From Nitrososphaeraceae archaeon (lineage in GTDB: Archaea; Thermoproteota; Nitrososphaeria; Nitrososphaerales; Nitrososphaeraceae), in assembly GCA_009377575.1 (NCBI GenBank), contig WHTU01000014.1, positions 1 to 64,000 of the forward strand: a stretch of 64,000 bases of DNA. The letters run 5' to 3'. The first letter of the stretch is position 1; every line of letters begins with the position of its first letter. This document shows, piece after piece, positions 15,862 to 26,106 of this stretch. The translations under genes and the position numbers were made by a program. A model generated the notes under the pieces. That model was not told the DNA's origin, searched no databases, and saw nothing but the letters and a program-made list of their open reading frames with translations.

Positions 15862-16426
15862 CTTTTAGTTTACATTGCTTATGCAATCCGGACTTATTTA
15901 AATAAATAGACAAAACAATCTGATAGAATTGTCTAGATATATTTCCCTAAATGATACCATTTCTAAATATTGGAGCTTAAGCCATTGGCTTAATTATGCC
16001 GCAGAACACTGAGGTAAACATCAAGATGCAGACTTCCACAACGGTTTTTTACATCTGGTATGAGAAAGGGGCCTTCAAATGACTAATACACCATGCATCA
16101 ATCCCTATTGTCATCATCATCTCTATCCTTTTGAATTTCGCCTCATTTGTCTTATCTTTTCATGAGCAGGAGTCTTTACGATAGTTAGTGAAGCGATATG
16201 GAAAGCTAGTAATTTCATGGCAAATCAAGTATTGACAATTCTCTATAATAAATCACGAATTAGAATGGGAACAAAGCCTAGGACCCGCGTGTTATCTAGA
16301 TGATCCTGTTAATGAGAGGGAAAATTCTCTTGTGTGAAAGTGATTTTTGAGAGTGAAACAATAAGGCGTTCGCTATCTACCAGATGACAAATAGCTAATT
16401 AAAACTATGCCCAATTTATCAAAAAC
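15862..16426 (+). other. Divergent promoter region of DUF308 pair
   Basis: About 565 bases between two divergent DUF308 genes. It carries TATA boxes at both ends and a 28-codon ATG frame at 15996-16082 that is probably chance. No repeat or RNA gene was seen. Confidence 0.4.
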
Positions 16427-16435
16427 AATTTATAC
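16427..16435 (+). promoter_or_regulatory. TATA box deciding DUF308 paralogue 3 start
   Basis: AATTTATAC is centred 26 bases before the ATG at 16457 but only 17 before the ATG at 16448. An archaeal transcript would begin at or near 16457, so the downstream ATG is the likely start. Confidence 0.5.
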
Positions 16436-16456
16436 ATCTACGATATCATGAATGTA

Positions 16457-17017
16457 ATGAGTGATTTAAAAGCCCCAGGATGGGCTCGTGCAGCTCAAAT
16501 AGGATTGGGAGCGCTTGCGATAATCTTGTCAATAACAATTCTTGCTTTTCCCGGAGCAGTACTGGTTTCAATTATATTGATCGTAGGTATCCTTTTGCTA
16601 ATAGTAGGTATTGAAAGTGTTATCAGTGGGATTTTTGTAAAGAGCAGATCTCGTATGGCCAGTATTGGTTTAGGAATATTAGTTATCATACTATCTCTAA
16701 TAGTCATTGCATTTCCGACGGGAGTAGGCATATTTCTGTTAATACTTATTGGAATAGTGCTATTTATAGACGGTATATCAAGACTTGTGCATGGATTTGG
16801 AGATAAAGAACGCCGCGGCTGGTCAAGAGGATTCCGTATTGGTGTGGGGGCATTGGAAGTTGTCCTAGGCATCTTGATAATGGTATCACCTGGGTTTGGA
16901 GCCTCTTTCGTAGGCTTCATAATTGCAATAGCTGTGCTGATAGTAGGGATACAAATGGTTGTAGCTGGGATAACCGGAAGACGGATGAGAATGTTACCAA
17001 CCTCAGGACGGTCATGA
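16457..17017 (+). CDS. HdeD/DUF308 membrane protein, paralogue 3
   Basis: 186 residues from the ATG at 16457 (M-S-D-L-K-A-P-G-W-A-R-A-A-Q-I-G-L-G); an upstream ATG at 16448 adds three residues but lies too close to the TATA box. It has six membrane helices in three hairpins, with the loop D-K-E-R-R-G-W-S-R-G-F-R-I-G-V-G between helices 4 and 5. It is nearly co-linear with paralogue 2 and divergent from it. Family role unknown; a membrane-stress function is inferred only from bacterial HdeD. Confidence 0.87.
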   Translation: MSDLKAPGWARAAQIGLGALAIILSITILAFPGAVLVSIILIVGILLLIVGIESVISGIFVKSRSRMASIGLGILVIILSLIVIAFPTGVGIFLLILIGIVLFIDGISRLVHGFGDKERRGWSRGFRIGVGALEVVLGILIMVSPGFGASFVGFIIAIAVLIVGIQMVVAGITGRRMRMLPTSGRS

Positions 17018-17282
17018 TTAGAAGTCATTGACAATCCTAATAGGTTGAATGTCGTGAAGACAAAATCACTTTTTTATTGTTGTTAGGCTGCTTACTGAAT
17101 CATCCAGATTTTAGCATATTGTAGAGTACTGTTTCTTACCCATTACATAGTCTGGTAGCGCGTCTCTACCTAGTTTACGATTTATCCTGGTGTGTATTCA
17201 TCTATCTAGATTCATTAACAAGCACATTTGCTAGGACGGACTCGAGATGGAATTACATTTAGATGATCAACACACGTACTAT

Positions 17283-18023
17283 TCATTCAGTTTTCTCTCT
17301 AATGTCCAATAAGTTGAACTCTTTCAAGAAATCAGTCATGACATCCTTCGAAACATCTTCAACTCTAACCTCACCCGCCTTAACTTTTTTCAAGCTGTTT
17401 ACTATTCGAAAAAATCGTTCTACTGTCATGACCAACCCATAGTAATCACGAACTCTCTCTAGTGTAGTTTCATAATGTTTATTTATACCTGACGCGGTTG
17501 CATCTGAGATAAGGATCACATCATATCCGATATTAAAGGCGTCTCGCAACGATGTTTCGACGCATATTGACGTATCGACCCCGCATATTATTAGGGTATT
17601 TACTCCCTCGCTTTGTAACCAGACCCTTAATTCAGTATCTTGAAAAGCAGAGTCTCTTCTCTTAATAACGACGTGATCAGAATCGGCGGGTGTGATTTCA
17701 TCGATAGTTTTCGCATCCCACGTTCCCCTTACGCATATGGGTACTTTCAGTCGTTCCTCTCGTGTTACTGGAAGCAGCCTGTGCACTCGAGTTAAGAGAT
17801 CTATTCCACTGGGTTCTCTAATAGCCTCAGTAAAAAAAACAGGAATTAGATTCGTTCTACAAAAGTCAATCAGCTCCTTGGTTTTGGGTATAATATTCCT
17901 GTATCCTTCGGTATTCATCCCGAGCAGATCATAAGATCCTCCTTTGCTAACAAATCCGTTCTGCATATCGACCACTAACAATCCAAAATTAAATGCATAT
18001 TTACCAAGTTGAACTTCAAACAT
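17283..18023 (-). CDS. Isochorismatase-family cysteine hydrolase
   Basis: 246 residues of the isochorismatase-like hydrolase fold. The catalytic triad is visible: Asp19 (L-L-V-V-D-M-Q-N-G-F), Lys121 (V-V-I-K-R-R-D-S-A-F) and Cys154 (V-D-T-S-I-C-V-E-T-S-L-R-D-A-F), with the usual cis-peptide segment just before the Cys. Close families include nicotinamidase, N-carbamoylsarcosine amidase and ureidoacrylate hydrolase (RutB-like); the long chain and V-T-R-E-E-R segment do not decide between them. About 30 extra residues at the C-terminus form a charged helix. The protein is cytoplasmic and the gene monocistronic. Confidence 0.88.
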   Translation of the reverse strand: MFEVQLGKYAFNFGLLVVDMQNGFVSKGGSYDLLGMNTEGYRNIIPKTKELIDFCRTNLIPVFFTEAIREPSGIDLLTRVHRLLPVTREERLKVPICVRGTWDAKTIDEITPADSDHVVIKRRDSAFQDTELRVWLQSEGVNTLIICGVDTSICVETSLRDAFNIGYDVILISDATASGINKHYETTLERVRDYYGLVMTVERFFRIVNSLKKVKAGEVRVEDVSKDVMTDFLKEFNLLDIREKTE

Positions 18024-18598
18024 TTGAAGAAAATTCCTCTGGGACGTTTATAAGGATACTGTTACGTAGCGAGATATGTCCAGTTTATGGAAGTAACCCC
18101 CTCCTTCTAGATCACTACATCTATTCAGAACTTCGCAACGCTATTACCTGAGTGCAACGACAAGCACCTCCCTTTTAACAGTAAAGATATTTGAAATCGA
18201 ATCTTCTTGTGATATTAATTCAGCGCGGCAAAATAAACGTGTAGAGCGCATTCCAGAAGGTTGCTGTAGTTTGTATACGGATTGTTCATATTCTCTTGAA
18301 AATCCAATAAGGCAGCACTGTTAAATGCCATTCAACTACGTTTGATCCTAAAGCCCCTTTATCTTGTATCAACGAACCATGCCTCGAACTGTTTATCAAG
18401 CCCAGCGCTGGAATTCATTTTTGCGATGAGACGAATCTCAATCCCCTCGCCATATATCTTTGATTCTCATAAAGGTGTTCTATCATATACTTGCTAATTG
18501 ACACCTTGAGGTAGACATTGAAGCATGTTAACAATTACTTCCCAAGACAAGTGATTTTACAAACTTGAGTGTTGCATTTTTTTACCTATTTGTTATAC
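18024..18598 (+). other. Intergenic stretch, nothing recognised
   Basis: 575 bases between two minus-strand genes. Frames on both strands are short and broken, and no tRNA, repeat or inverted repeat stands out. The AT-rich part near 18025-18050 is the promoter side of the isochorismatase-family gene. Confidence 0.4.
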
Positions 18599-20342
18599 TT
18601 ACGTCTGTTTCAGTTCAGTAGTATTCAATGCTTTTACTGCAGGCCCTCGCATAAGCATTACAAGTATCGTAGCTACAACTGCCAAGGCAAGACCCACAAT
18701 GAAAACAATATTAAAAGCAGTAGGACTTGGGTACTGGCTAATAGTTCCGTCTACCTCAATTGGTATCAGAATAGAAGTTAAGATTACTGTCGCTATCACA
18801 GGGCCTATAGCTCCACCAATTATTCTCATATCACTAGTTGCAGCCGAGGATATACCTGTTAGCTCTCTTGGAGTTAGAGCTATGATAATATTGATCAGGG
18901 TGACAGGTAAAAGCGCCGCACCTATTCCAAAGAGGAAGAGTGACGCAGTGATATCTGACGAAGTATCATGGAATATCGTAACAAGTAAAAAGGATACTGA
19001 CATGATTACCATGCTCGGAATGAGCAGCTTCGTATTGAGTTTGCGATTCTTTGCTAACAACAACCCGAAAACTGGGCCAAATATCAATACTGCCAATGAT
19101 AAAGGTAACTGTAATAGCCCCACCATGTCAGCATCCAGTCCCAGACCAGACCCCTGCGGCGCAGCACCTAATTGTGGTACCGCCGTTATAATGATATACT
19201 GTATGATACCAAACATTAACATTGCTATATTTCCTGCAAATATTGGTGGCTGAAGTAGCAGCTTCAGAGGCACTAGGGGAGATTTAGCTCTTTTCTCTAC
19301 TAGAACGAATATTACAAGTGAGATAGCACCGATTACTAGAGGAATTGCAAATCCTAATGGATTTTCTGAGAGAGAGCCACTATTAGTTATCGCCACTAGA
19401 AAAGATACTAGCGAGACAGTCATCGTGACTATTCCTTTAATATCCAAAGCTATCTTACCCTTCTTTTTACCTACTCCGTTCTTGTCGACACCCTCCTTTC
19501 TACCAGCATCAGTATAGTCAGCATTAGGTGGAACATGTTCAGATATCTTGGCAGATTCATCAACTGGCAGAGCTCGCCAGCACAGAAAAAGTAGAATGGC
19601 TGCAATGGGGGCACACATAAAGAATATTGATTGCCAACCAATAGAGGCTACTATAATTGGTCCTAATACCACACCTATCGCCATTCCTCCTGAATATGCA
19701 GAAGTTACGATACTCTGACCAATTGAAAACTTTCCTTTTGGAAACTGATCTCTGATTATTTTTAGGGCTATTGGTGTGTTAGCAATAGCGATACCCTGAA
19801 TCGCCCTTATAATCAGTAAAGTGTAAATATCTTGAGAGAATCCTGCAAAAACAGTAGCAGCAGTATAGATCATCATCATGAGTAACAACATTTTTTTTTG
19901 CTCCAAAAATGTCACTGAATCTACCGATGAGTATAGTCATGACAGCTCCTGAGATCATGTAAACAGACATGACCCATGATGCAAGGGCCTGATCCACACC
20001 AAAATCGTCAGCTATAACTGGAATAGCAGGTGATAGAGAAGTATGTAAAAACAGGATCAGCAATGTAGTCCCAGTTAGTATTATCGCTGACTTCCACGCC
20101 GCAAAAGAAATCTCATCAGATTTGATGGCAGTACTGCTATCATGTGCTGTTGATATATCGCCGGTTAGGGATGTATAATATATTAACCTTATGTCAAGGC
20201 TCCTGGCATAGGAGATACTTATATAGGACCTGTTGATGCTGTGGTACGAGTAGGACAAAAATAATGCAAATTGTGAGGATTCCTCCTTGGCTGCGAATGC
20301 TCCAGATCGTACTGGGTTCAATTTCTGTTTTGTTAGCTGCAA
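18599..20342 (-). pseudogene. MFS multidrug exporter, split by frameshift at A9 run
   Basis: Two minus-strand frames together form one major-facilitator transporter of the DHA2-like group. The upstream frame holds helix 1 (A-I-I-L-T-G-T-T-L-L-I-L-F-L-H-T-S-L-S-P-A-I-P), helix 2 and the G-R-F-S-D-I-F-G-A-K-K loop; the downstream frame continues with M-L-L-L-M-M-M-I-Y-T-A-A-T-V-F-A-G-F and about ten more helices. They join at nine T's on the plus strand (19891-19899); removing one base gives G-A-K-K-M-L-L-L in frame. The upstream frame also lacks a near ATG/GTG/TTG start: the only ATG, at 20342, overlaps the divergent DUF308 gene, so the real start is probably near 20180 or lost. The remaining sequence is well kept, so the break is recent, an error, or a slippage switch. 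Confidence 0.75.
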
Positions 20343-20872
20343 TTATCTTGTTTGTTCCAGGCTCGTCTATTTCAACGACTGTGCTCCTCTTATCGCTCAT
20401 TTTGCTAATCATAGGAATTGAAAGAATCTGCTTCGGAGTGGTTAGAACAACTGTAACGACAGGCACAACTACGACAACTGCAATAAGTCGATCAAAGTAC
20501 AAATTTTCGAGAATCGCCAATATTGCACTAGGCCTATTAATTATTGCCCTATCAATCGTGCTTATGGAGTTTCCAGTATTCAGTGTAGCTTTAATGATCG
20601 TTCTAGCTGCCATAGCTCTTTTAGTTATCGGAATTTCGCGTATAATACATATATTTAGGGAAGATGATGGCCATCGGGCCACAAGGAAATACCTTAGTGT
20701 AGGTGTCGGAATTCTTTGTATTGTGGTATCCATTCTAATAATTGTAAATCCAACTACTTTCGGCTTGATGCTTCTTGTCTTCATGCTCTCTATTACGCTT
20801 ATAATAGTCGGGTTTAGCATGATAGTGAGAGGAGTTAAAGGCGGAGGTCGTTTTGAGAAGAAGATTTTGTAA
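20264..20872 (+). CDS. HdeD/DUF308 membrane protein, paralogue 4
   Basis: 202 residues with six hydrophobic segments. The start M-Q-I-V-R-I-P-P-W-L-R-M-L-Q-I-V-L-G matches paralogue 1 more than 2 and 3. A Thr-rich insert (about residues 66-75, T-T-V-T-T-G-T-T-T-T-T) between helices 2 and 3 is unique to this copy and would sit in a loop. Helix 4 is followed by I-I-H-I-F-R-E-D-D-G-H-R-A-T-R-K-Y. Its promoter region is shared with the divergent MFS gene. Membrane location is clear; function unknown. Confidence 0.83.
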   Translation: MQIVRIPPWLRMLQIVLGSISVLLAAIILFVPGSSISTTVLLLSLILLIIGIERICFGVVRTTVTTGTTTTTAISRSKYKFSRIANIALGLLIIALSIVLMEFPVFSVALMIVLAAIALLVIGISRIIHIFREDDGHRATRKYLSVGVGILCIVVSILIIVNPTTFGLMLLVFMLSITLIIVGFSMIVRGVKGGGRFEKKIL

Positions 20873-21223
20873 AATTCAGATACCATCCTTCCTGTTAGGG
20901 CAGTGATTCTCAACTATATTCCGGTTGGCGAATTATCTTGTCTTAACCACGATCACCTACTAATATAATTATTCTTTATTGCACGCATGCATAATACAAG
21001 TAACATAAGCTTCCTAATTGTGAAAAAAAAGCACCTGGAGAGATTAATTCACTGAATTAACTAGAATACTAGGGAGAGTACTCGATGAGTGCTCATCTCA
21101 CAGGGCAGAGGTTGTGATAGAATGGCTAGTAGACAGGCGCGTTATATGCATTTGACAAAAAAATTGAATCTAACACATACACAAGCACCGCTTATAATTT
21201 ACCGCTACCATTGCTGAATCCTT
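20873..21223 (+). other. Intergenic stretch, nothing recognised
   Basis: 350 bases between convergent genes (DUF308 paralogue 4 and the GH5 gene). No open frame of note; it presumably holds the terminators of both. Confidence 0.4.
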
Positions 21224-22996
21224 TCATTCAAATCGTCCCAGAGGAGTCAATGATGAGAAGATTCCACTAACTTCTTTAGGAAGCTTATTGGCTTGTACAT
21301 CATTTCTTTCTGCAATAACTAGAGTGTTACTGTCAGGCATCTTGGATGGTTTCCAGTATAACAGTTGGTCATCCACATCCCATTCTACAGACTCTTTTGT
21401 AGTTGACGTTGACCACACACAGAACCCCTTTGGATAGTGAGTATTTCTAGGCACATATATCACGGTTGGCTCGTCTGCTTCTATTACATTACCTTCAAGC
21501 ATCAGTGAAAAGTATTTGTTTTTGGTATCAAATGAAAGAAATGTTGGTTTGGCAGAACTCAGCAAAGGATATGGTCTGGTCGCAAGGTCTAGATGTCTTG
21601 GTTTTCTTTGTGGGCCTAGTAGTGAAAAATTCTCGAGATTCCAATTATCCTTCCCATCCTTGGTGTTATAGAGATCATAATTCCAGTAGGTAGAATTTAA
21701 CAACTGAGATTCAACTTGAATGTATTGCAGATTAATGTATGGCCCAATCTGTTCCGACTCTTGAGTTCCACCGAATTCTGTTAGAAATGGAATCAGATCT
21801 CTTTCATATCCTGCAGATACGATCCTTTCAAATACATCAGGCCAATCCTGCTTGTATTTTGATATATTGTCGGGGATCATGCCAAAGGATGACATTATAG
21901 CGCGAGGATCATAATAATGAAATGAAAATACTCCTCTTTCCAAAAATTCAGACGGCCAATCAGATTTCCCAGGAAGATATGTATTTATCTCCTTGGGAGG
22001 ATCCATGAGTCCTTTCTTTGTATATGTTCCTTCATCTAAAGGCGAGCGTATCATTTCCGTATCCCCGATGCGCAGAAATCTTCTTAGATCGAATTTCTTA
22101 GCCTTATCCCAGCCGGTCATTTTCTTGTTCATCTCTTCTGAAGAAAATGCAGTCCAATCAACGCGTGGCTCAACGAACACAAAGATCTTGTCATCATGCT
22201 TCCTTATTTCATGGAAAACATTTAGATAATACTCCTTCAATAGCTTTGATTCGAATTCAAGTTTGTCAATCCCTGCAGGGTGCGGCTCATTGAATAGATC
22301 GACACCAAAGATGGCAGGGTGACCTTCTCCTCCGTTTGCGTTCTTGAAGAATCTAATTGTCTGTCCTATGGTTTTTTCAAGATGAGTCCTTACCGGATAA
22401 TGAGAGAGCCTCATCTCATCATTAGTCAAATCGTTATGATAAAATGAAAATAGCGTGTTCTTGACGAGTTTATTTAGTTGGTATGACATGGCCCATAGCC
22501 TATTATTTTTCACCGGCTTATCTGGTCTCTTGACTTCGTTATTAAGGGCGAGAGCCCAGTCAGGAAATCCATCTCCACCACATACCTCATGAGCGATATC
22601 CTGATGGAAATCAAGTAGGACCAGGAGATTGCGCGAGTAAAGTTCATCAATGATCTGTTGTACGAGTCTCAGGTACTCTTCTCCCTCTGGTAGAATCCGA
22701 TCAAGGTCTGAATTAGGCGTAGGCTCTATGGCTTTCCAAGAGAGAATGAATCTAACCGCATTAAACCCAGACTCTTTTAAGAGGTCAAGTTCCCTGGTTA
22801 CAGACTCGATTTCACTCGTAAGCTCATTTGCAGATAGCGTCTTAGCATTAAGAGGGGAGATGGGAAGGTAAGGAGGAAGCTTGCTTCTCGAGCCAAAGTT
22901 CACGCCTCTGAACATGACATATCTTCCGAAAGAATCCCGAAACCAGTTATCCTTCTTATAAAGGGTTTGAGAATTTGGTATATTTTTCTTATCCAT
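21224..22996 (-). CDS. Glycoside hydrolase family 5, endoglycoceramidase-like
   Basis: 590 residues. A GH5 (clan A) TIM barrel spans about 15-480: R-G-V-N-F-G near 30, F-N-A-V-R-F-I-L-S-W-K-A-I near 78, L-L-D-F-H-Q-D near 127, the acid/base in L-F-N-E-P-H (Glu237), and the nucleophile in L-T-E-F-G-G (Glu407). The order and the Q-D-I-A-H-E-V-C-G-G-D-G-F-P-D-W segment are typical of endoglycoceramidase/EGCase-related GH5 members rather than cellulases. A C-terminal beta-sandwich (about 490-590) follows, as in EGCases. No signal peptide is seen, so it acts inside the cell or is exported in another way. The substrate may be a glycolipid, but an archaeal one would differ from ceramide. Confidence 0.85.
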   Translation of the reverse strand: MDKKNIPNSQTLYKKDNWFRDSFGRYVMFRGVNFGSRSKLPPYLPISPLNAKTLSANELTSEIESVTRELDLLKESGFNAVRFILSWKAIEPTPNSDLDRILPEGEEYLRLVQQIIDELYSRNLLVLLDFHQDIAHEVCGGDGFPDWALALNNEVKRPDKPVKNNRLWAMSYQLNKLVKNTLFSFYHNDLTNDEMRLSHYPVRTHLEKTIGQTIRFFKNANGGEGHPAIFGVDLFNEPHPAGIDKLEFESKLLKEYYLNVFHEIRKHDDKIFVFVEPRVDWTAFSSEEMNKKMTGWDKAKKFDLRRFLRIGDTEMIRSPLDEGTYTKKGLMDPPKEINTYLPGKSDWPSEFLERGVFSFHYYDPRAIMSSFGMIPDNISKYKQDWPDVFERIVSAGYERDLIPFLTEFGGTQESEQIGPYINLQYIQVESQLLNSTYWNYDLYNTKDGKDNWNLENFSLLGPQRKPRHLDLATRPYPLLSSAKPTFLSFDTKNKYFSLMLEGNVIEADEPTVIYVPRNTHYPKGFCVWSTSTTKESVEWDVDDQLLYWKPSKMPDSNTLVIAERNDVQANKLPKEVSGIFSSLTPLGRFE

Positions 22997-23423
22997 GCGG
23001 TTACTAAAGTAGTAAATTGCAGGCGTTAGATATAAATTTCGATCAAAGTGATTTTTTTCAGAGCGACTTTCATTTACCCTAGAACGTTGTAACAGACAGG
23101 TTAGATGTTAGGAGTGAAGCAATAAGTTTTTTTATCTAGCCTCAGTAAATGAAATTAAGCGTATTTGAATAAGAAGGCCTGAAGCTTCACATGATCGGTC
23201 ACCTTACAAATGTAAAAAATACTACTTTGAATTGGAAGGGCAGTAGTAATCCCCATCAATATTGCATTATTCTCAATATGGTTACTATTGTTGCTGTAGT
23301 GCCTGTTCTTGTTATTAGTGATATAATACGGTCTTTACGTTGTTCTCTGATTATTTCATTTAACTTGTATTTTGAATTTATCAATGGACAGGAACAAAAA
23401 CGACAAGACAAGAAGATGAGATT
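22997..23423 (+). other. Intergenic stretch, nothing recognised
   Basis: About 430 bases with the divergent promoters of the GH5 and Y-polymerase genes. A plus-strand frame at 23191-23442 is hydrophobic in part, but overlaps the polymerase start and looks like chance. Confidence 0.4.
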
Positions 23424-24803
23424 ATGTGTGCTTGTTATATGAATAATAATAGTGCTGCCCCAGACTTTACTCAAATCAATGAGTGCACGAACAGTAGCAG
23501 CGGCCAGTCAGATTCATGGAATAACAAGAGGATCGTAATTCACGTTGATCTAAATTCATTTTATCCATCATGCGAAGAGTTACGTTTGCCGTTGTTAATG
23601 GGTAAGCCACATGCGGTAATTATGACGCATGAAGAGCAAGGCCGAATCACAAAAGGTGTGGTAGCTTCATGTTCCTACGAAGCTAAGAAACTGGGAGTAA
23701 AATCTGCCATGCCCTTAACCTCTGCATTAAAAGCTTGTCCCGACCTTATCCTTAACCGAGTTGATATCCCGTACTACTTATCGATCTCCGAGAAAGTAAT
23801 GAACATTTTGCAGGATTACTCTGATATTTTGGAACAGACTAGTATTGATGAAGCCTACCTAGACTGTTCGAACAAGATCCATGCTCTAACCATACACAAG
23901 GATCAAGCGACAGATGCTGATGATTCGTCTCTAACAACTCGACCCTCAAAGATAGAAAGTAATGCAATTAACAATTTGAGTTATTCACATCTAATCGAGG
24001 ATTTTGCAATATCGATCAAAAATAAGATAAAGAAAGAGTGTGGTCTTTTAACATCTGTTGGGGTAGCATCTACTAAATCGATTGCAAAAATTGCTTCAGA
24101 CTTCAGAAAGCCAGATGGATTAACGATCGTTCTTCCAACAGAAATTCCTAATTTCCTTCAAAACCTCGAAGTAGAGAGAATTTCAGGTATTGGAACAATA
24201 ACTAGAAGATCATTAAAACTGATGGGTATTGAAACGATCGGACAACTCGCAACAACAGACGTCCAAATCCTGGTACAGCGATTCGGTAATAAATATGGGA
24301 TACGTATGTGGAAGATCGCAAAAGGCCTAGACGAGGATCCGGTACAACCTAGAGGTGAACATATTTCTTTGAGTACCGAATACACATTACCTGCTATTAC
24401 AAATGATCAAGAAACACTACTTGCTCATTTCAACGCCTTAACGGATGAACTATTTAGAAGGATACAAAGAAAAGGGTACCGATTCCGAACAGTAGGTATT
24501 AAACTGGTACACACAGATTTTGTAGTTGAAACAAGAGAGAGATCATATTTACGCCATCAAGAGACCAGACAAAGCATTAGCAATGCTATACCCGGCCTTC
24601 TGCAAAAGTTCTATTCCACAACTCCAGAAAAACAAGAAATGCAAGTTGTTACTGACATAATGGAGGACAAGCCTTCAAATTGTAGTACTGATCTTTTCAT
24701 TAACGTTCCAGTTAGGAAGATAGGCATAAGGATATCAAATCTGATACTAAAGAGAGGATCGGGCTTGGAGGAAGGCCAATCAAGTATGCTTGATTATCTT
24801 TAA
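23424..24803 (+). CDS. dpo4: Y-family DNA polymerase (Dpo4/DinB type)
   Basis: 459 residues; an ATG at 23439 is an alternative start. A polar lead of about 35 residues comes first, then the Y-family palm: H-V-D-L-N-S-F-Y-P-S-C-E-E (Asp42), S-Y-E-A-K-K-L-G-V-K-S-A-M-P, and T-S-I-D-E-A-Y-L-D (Asp142, Glu143) hold the metal-binding acids. The thumb helix-hairpin-helix (I-S-G-I-G-T-I-T-R-R) and little finger follow. The chain ends Q-S-S-M-L-D-Y-L, a PCNA-interacting (PIP) box. A loop at about 155-185, between palm strands, is longer than in Sulfolobus Dpo4. It performs translesion synthesis. It lies alone, with no damage-response operator visible. Confidence 0.93.
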   Translation: MCACYMNNNSAAPDFTQINECTNSSSGQSDSWNNKRIVIHVDLNSFYPSCEELRLPLLMGKPHAVIMTHEEQGRITKGVVASCSYEAKKLGVKSAMPLTSALKACPDLILNRVDIPYYLSISEKVMNILQDYSDILEQTSIDEAYLDCSNKIHALTIHKDQATDADDSSLTTRPSKIESNAINNLSYSHLIEDFAISIKNKIKKECGLLTSVGVASTKSIAKIASDFRKPDGLTIVLPTEIPNFLQNLEVERISGIGTITRRSLKLMGIETIGQLATTDVQILVQRFGNKYGIRMWKIAKGLDEDPVQPRGEHISLSTEYTLPAITNDQETLLAHFNALTDELFRRIQRKGYRFRTVGIKLVHTDFVVETRERSYLRHQETRQSISNAIPGLLQKFYSTTPEKQEMQVVTDIMEDKPSNCSTDLFINVPVRKIGIRISNLILKRGSGLEEGQSSMLDYL

Positions 24804-24860
24804 ACTCTATTAACGTGATCTAGGTACCAAAACCAGTAAGAATTTTAGGAGAGCCCCAAC

Positions 24861-25181
24861 TCATATACCTGTTATCTCAGGTTTCTTCAGTTCAATCACG
24901 ACTTTATCACCTACCTTAAGGCCCAAATCTTCATACTCCCTCATACTCAACTTGAAAGTTGGTGCATCGGCTACTCCCATTCCACTCCCAAGAACGTTTG
25001 ACATAGCTTTGGGTAAGTTTTTCATTAAATCTTCTGGAGAGGAAAAGGTCATTGCCTTAACTCCGAATGGGCTCATTGGTTGTTGTCTTTCCCCCGACGT
25101 CTGGTCCATAAAGCTCACATGAACGTAGGGCGTTCCATCGTGAGATGCTTCTATTCTTGATACGATAAATTCTTTAATCAT
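24861..25181 (-). CDS. Conserved-looking protein, unknown
   Basis: 106 residues, soluble, starting M-I-K-E-F-I-V-S-R-I-E-A. The C-terminal half (F-K-L-S-M-R-E-Y-E-D-L-G-L-K-V-G-D-K-V-V-I-E-L) looks like a small beta-barrel of the AbrB/translation-barrel type, where L-x-V-G-D-x-V is common. The first half is beta-rich too. No membrane segment or cysteine pair. The gene is tail-to-tail with the Y-family polymerase. The family was not recognised. Confidence 0.6.
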   Translation of the reverse strand: MIKEFIVSRIEASHDGTPYVHVSFMDQTSGERQQPMSPFGVKAMTFSSPEDLMKNLPKAMSNVLGSGMGVADAPTFKLSMREYEDLGLKVGDKVVIELKKPEITGI

Positions 25182-26106
25182 TTAACTACAGTACAAGAAG
25201 AAAGAATAACTTATAAGCCTTGACACTTGTGGAAAATATAATTTGGAGGTAATCTGGAAATTTACATTTTTGATGGATTTTGCAATAAGGGGGGGGAGCA
25301 ATCTATTAGTTGGTTAGTTAATTATACCAGAGTACCACCGGTATTTACAATGAATTTTACCATGTATTTTCCTTCTTCTAAATTCGACATTAACAACGTT
25401 TCTTAATTGCCACACTAGTAGTCAATGTGTTATATTGCGTCATTGTATTTCTTTCCCGAACATTCTCCATTTTCTTGTTTTCTGATCTTAATTGCTCTCC
25501 TTACGGCTGCCGGACCGAATCAGAATTTCGACTATTATACGGAGAAAACCTTGAATACATATCTAAATGGTGGATATGTTCTGTTTTATTATAATCAACA
25601 TTATTTGGATCTTATGGACCTAAAATTATTCAATGACTATTTCTTTACTATTTAAAATACATATGTATTTCCTATCCATGATTTTGATCCTTGCTTCCTT
25701 TCCTGTACTAGAATCTGACCATCTGACTATTTCAAGTAGTTGGCTTTTACCTATGTTAGATGGAACTATGCATACGTTTCATCGCTTGATATAATGGGCC
25801 TCATTTCTATGACCACTTAATATTGTTTCTATAGTCATAAATAATCCAGGGATTCTTATCTGGCGATTTACATATCAAGCTATAAGATTATCTCCTTTAC
25901 CTTAACCTAATCCTTTTCATGCCATCAATACTCACATTGTATGTTTTATTGGAAGACGAGATTATTTTTGGTTTCTAAATCCAATACTTGTCTTCATGAC
26001 GATAGCCATCTCTCAAAAAGTCAGATTTCACGATTATTGTGACTGAAAAGACATTATAGTAAATAGCTACTCATATTTCATATAGAGGTAAGTGGAAACT
26101 TTATCC
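25182..26106 (+). other. Long AT-rich intergenic stretch
   Basis: About 920 bases with many short broken frames. A 76-codon plus-strand frame at 25425-25655 has Phe/Tyr/Leu-rich, AT-driven composition and no ribosome site, so it is not called. A GAGGTA at 26085-26090 may help the CHRD gene. A GGGGGGG run sits near 25292. No RNA gene was identified. Confidence 0.4.

Noticed and set aside
23191-23442. 83-codon plus-strand frame before the Y-family polymerase
   Set aside because: It overlaps the polymerase start and matches no family; AT-driven hydrophobic residues explain it.
25425-25655. 76-codon plus-strand frame in AT-rich spacer
   Set aside because: Phe/Tyr/Leu/Asn-rich composition follows base content; no promoter or ribosome site.
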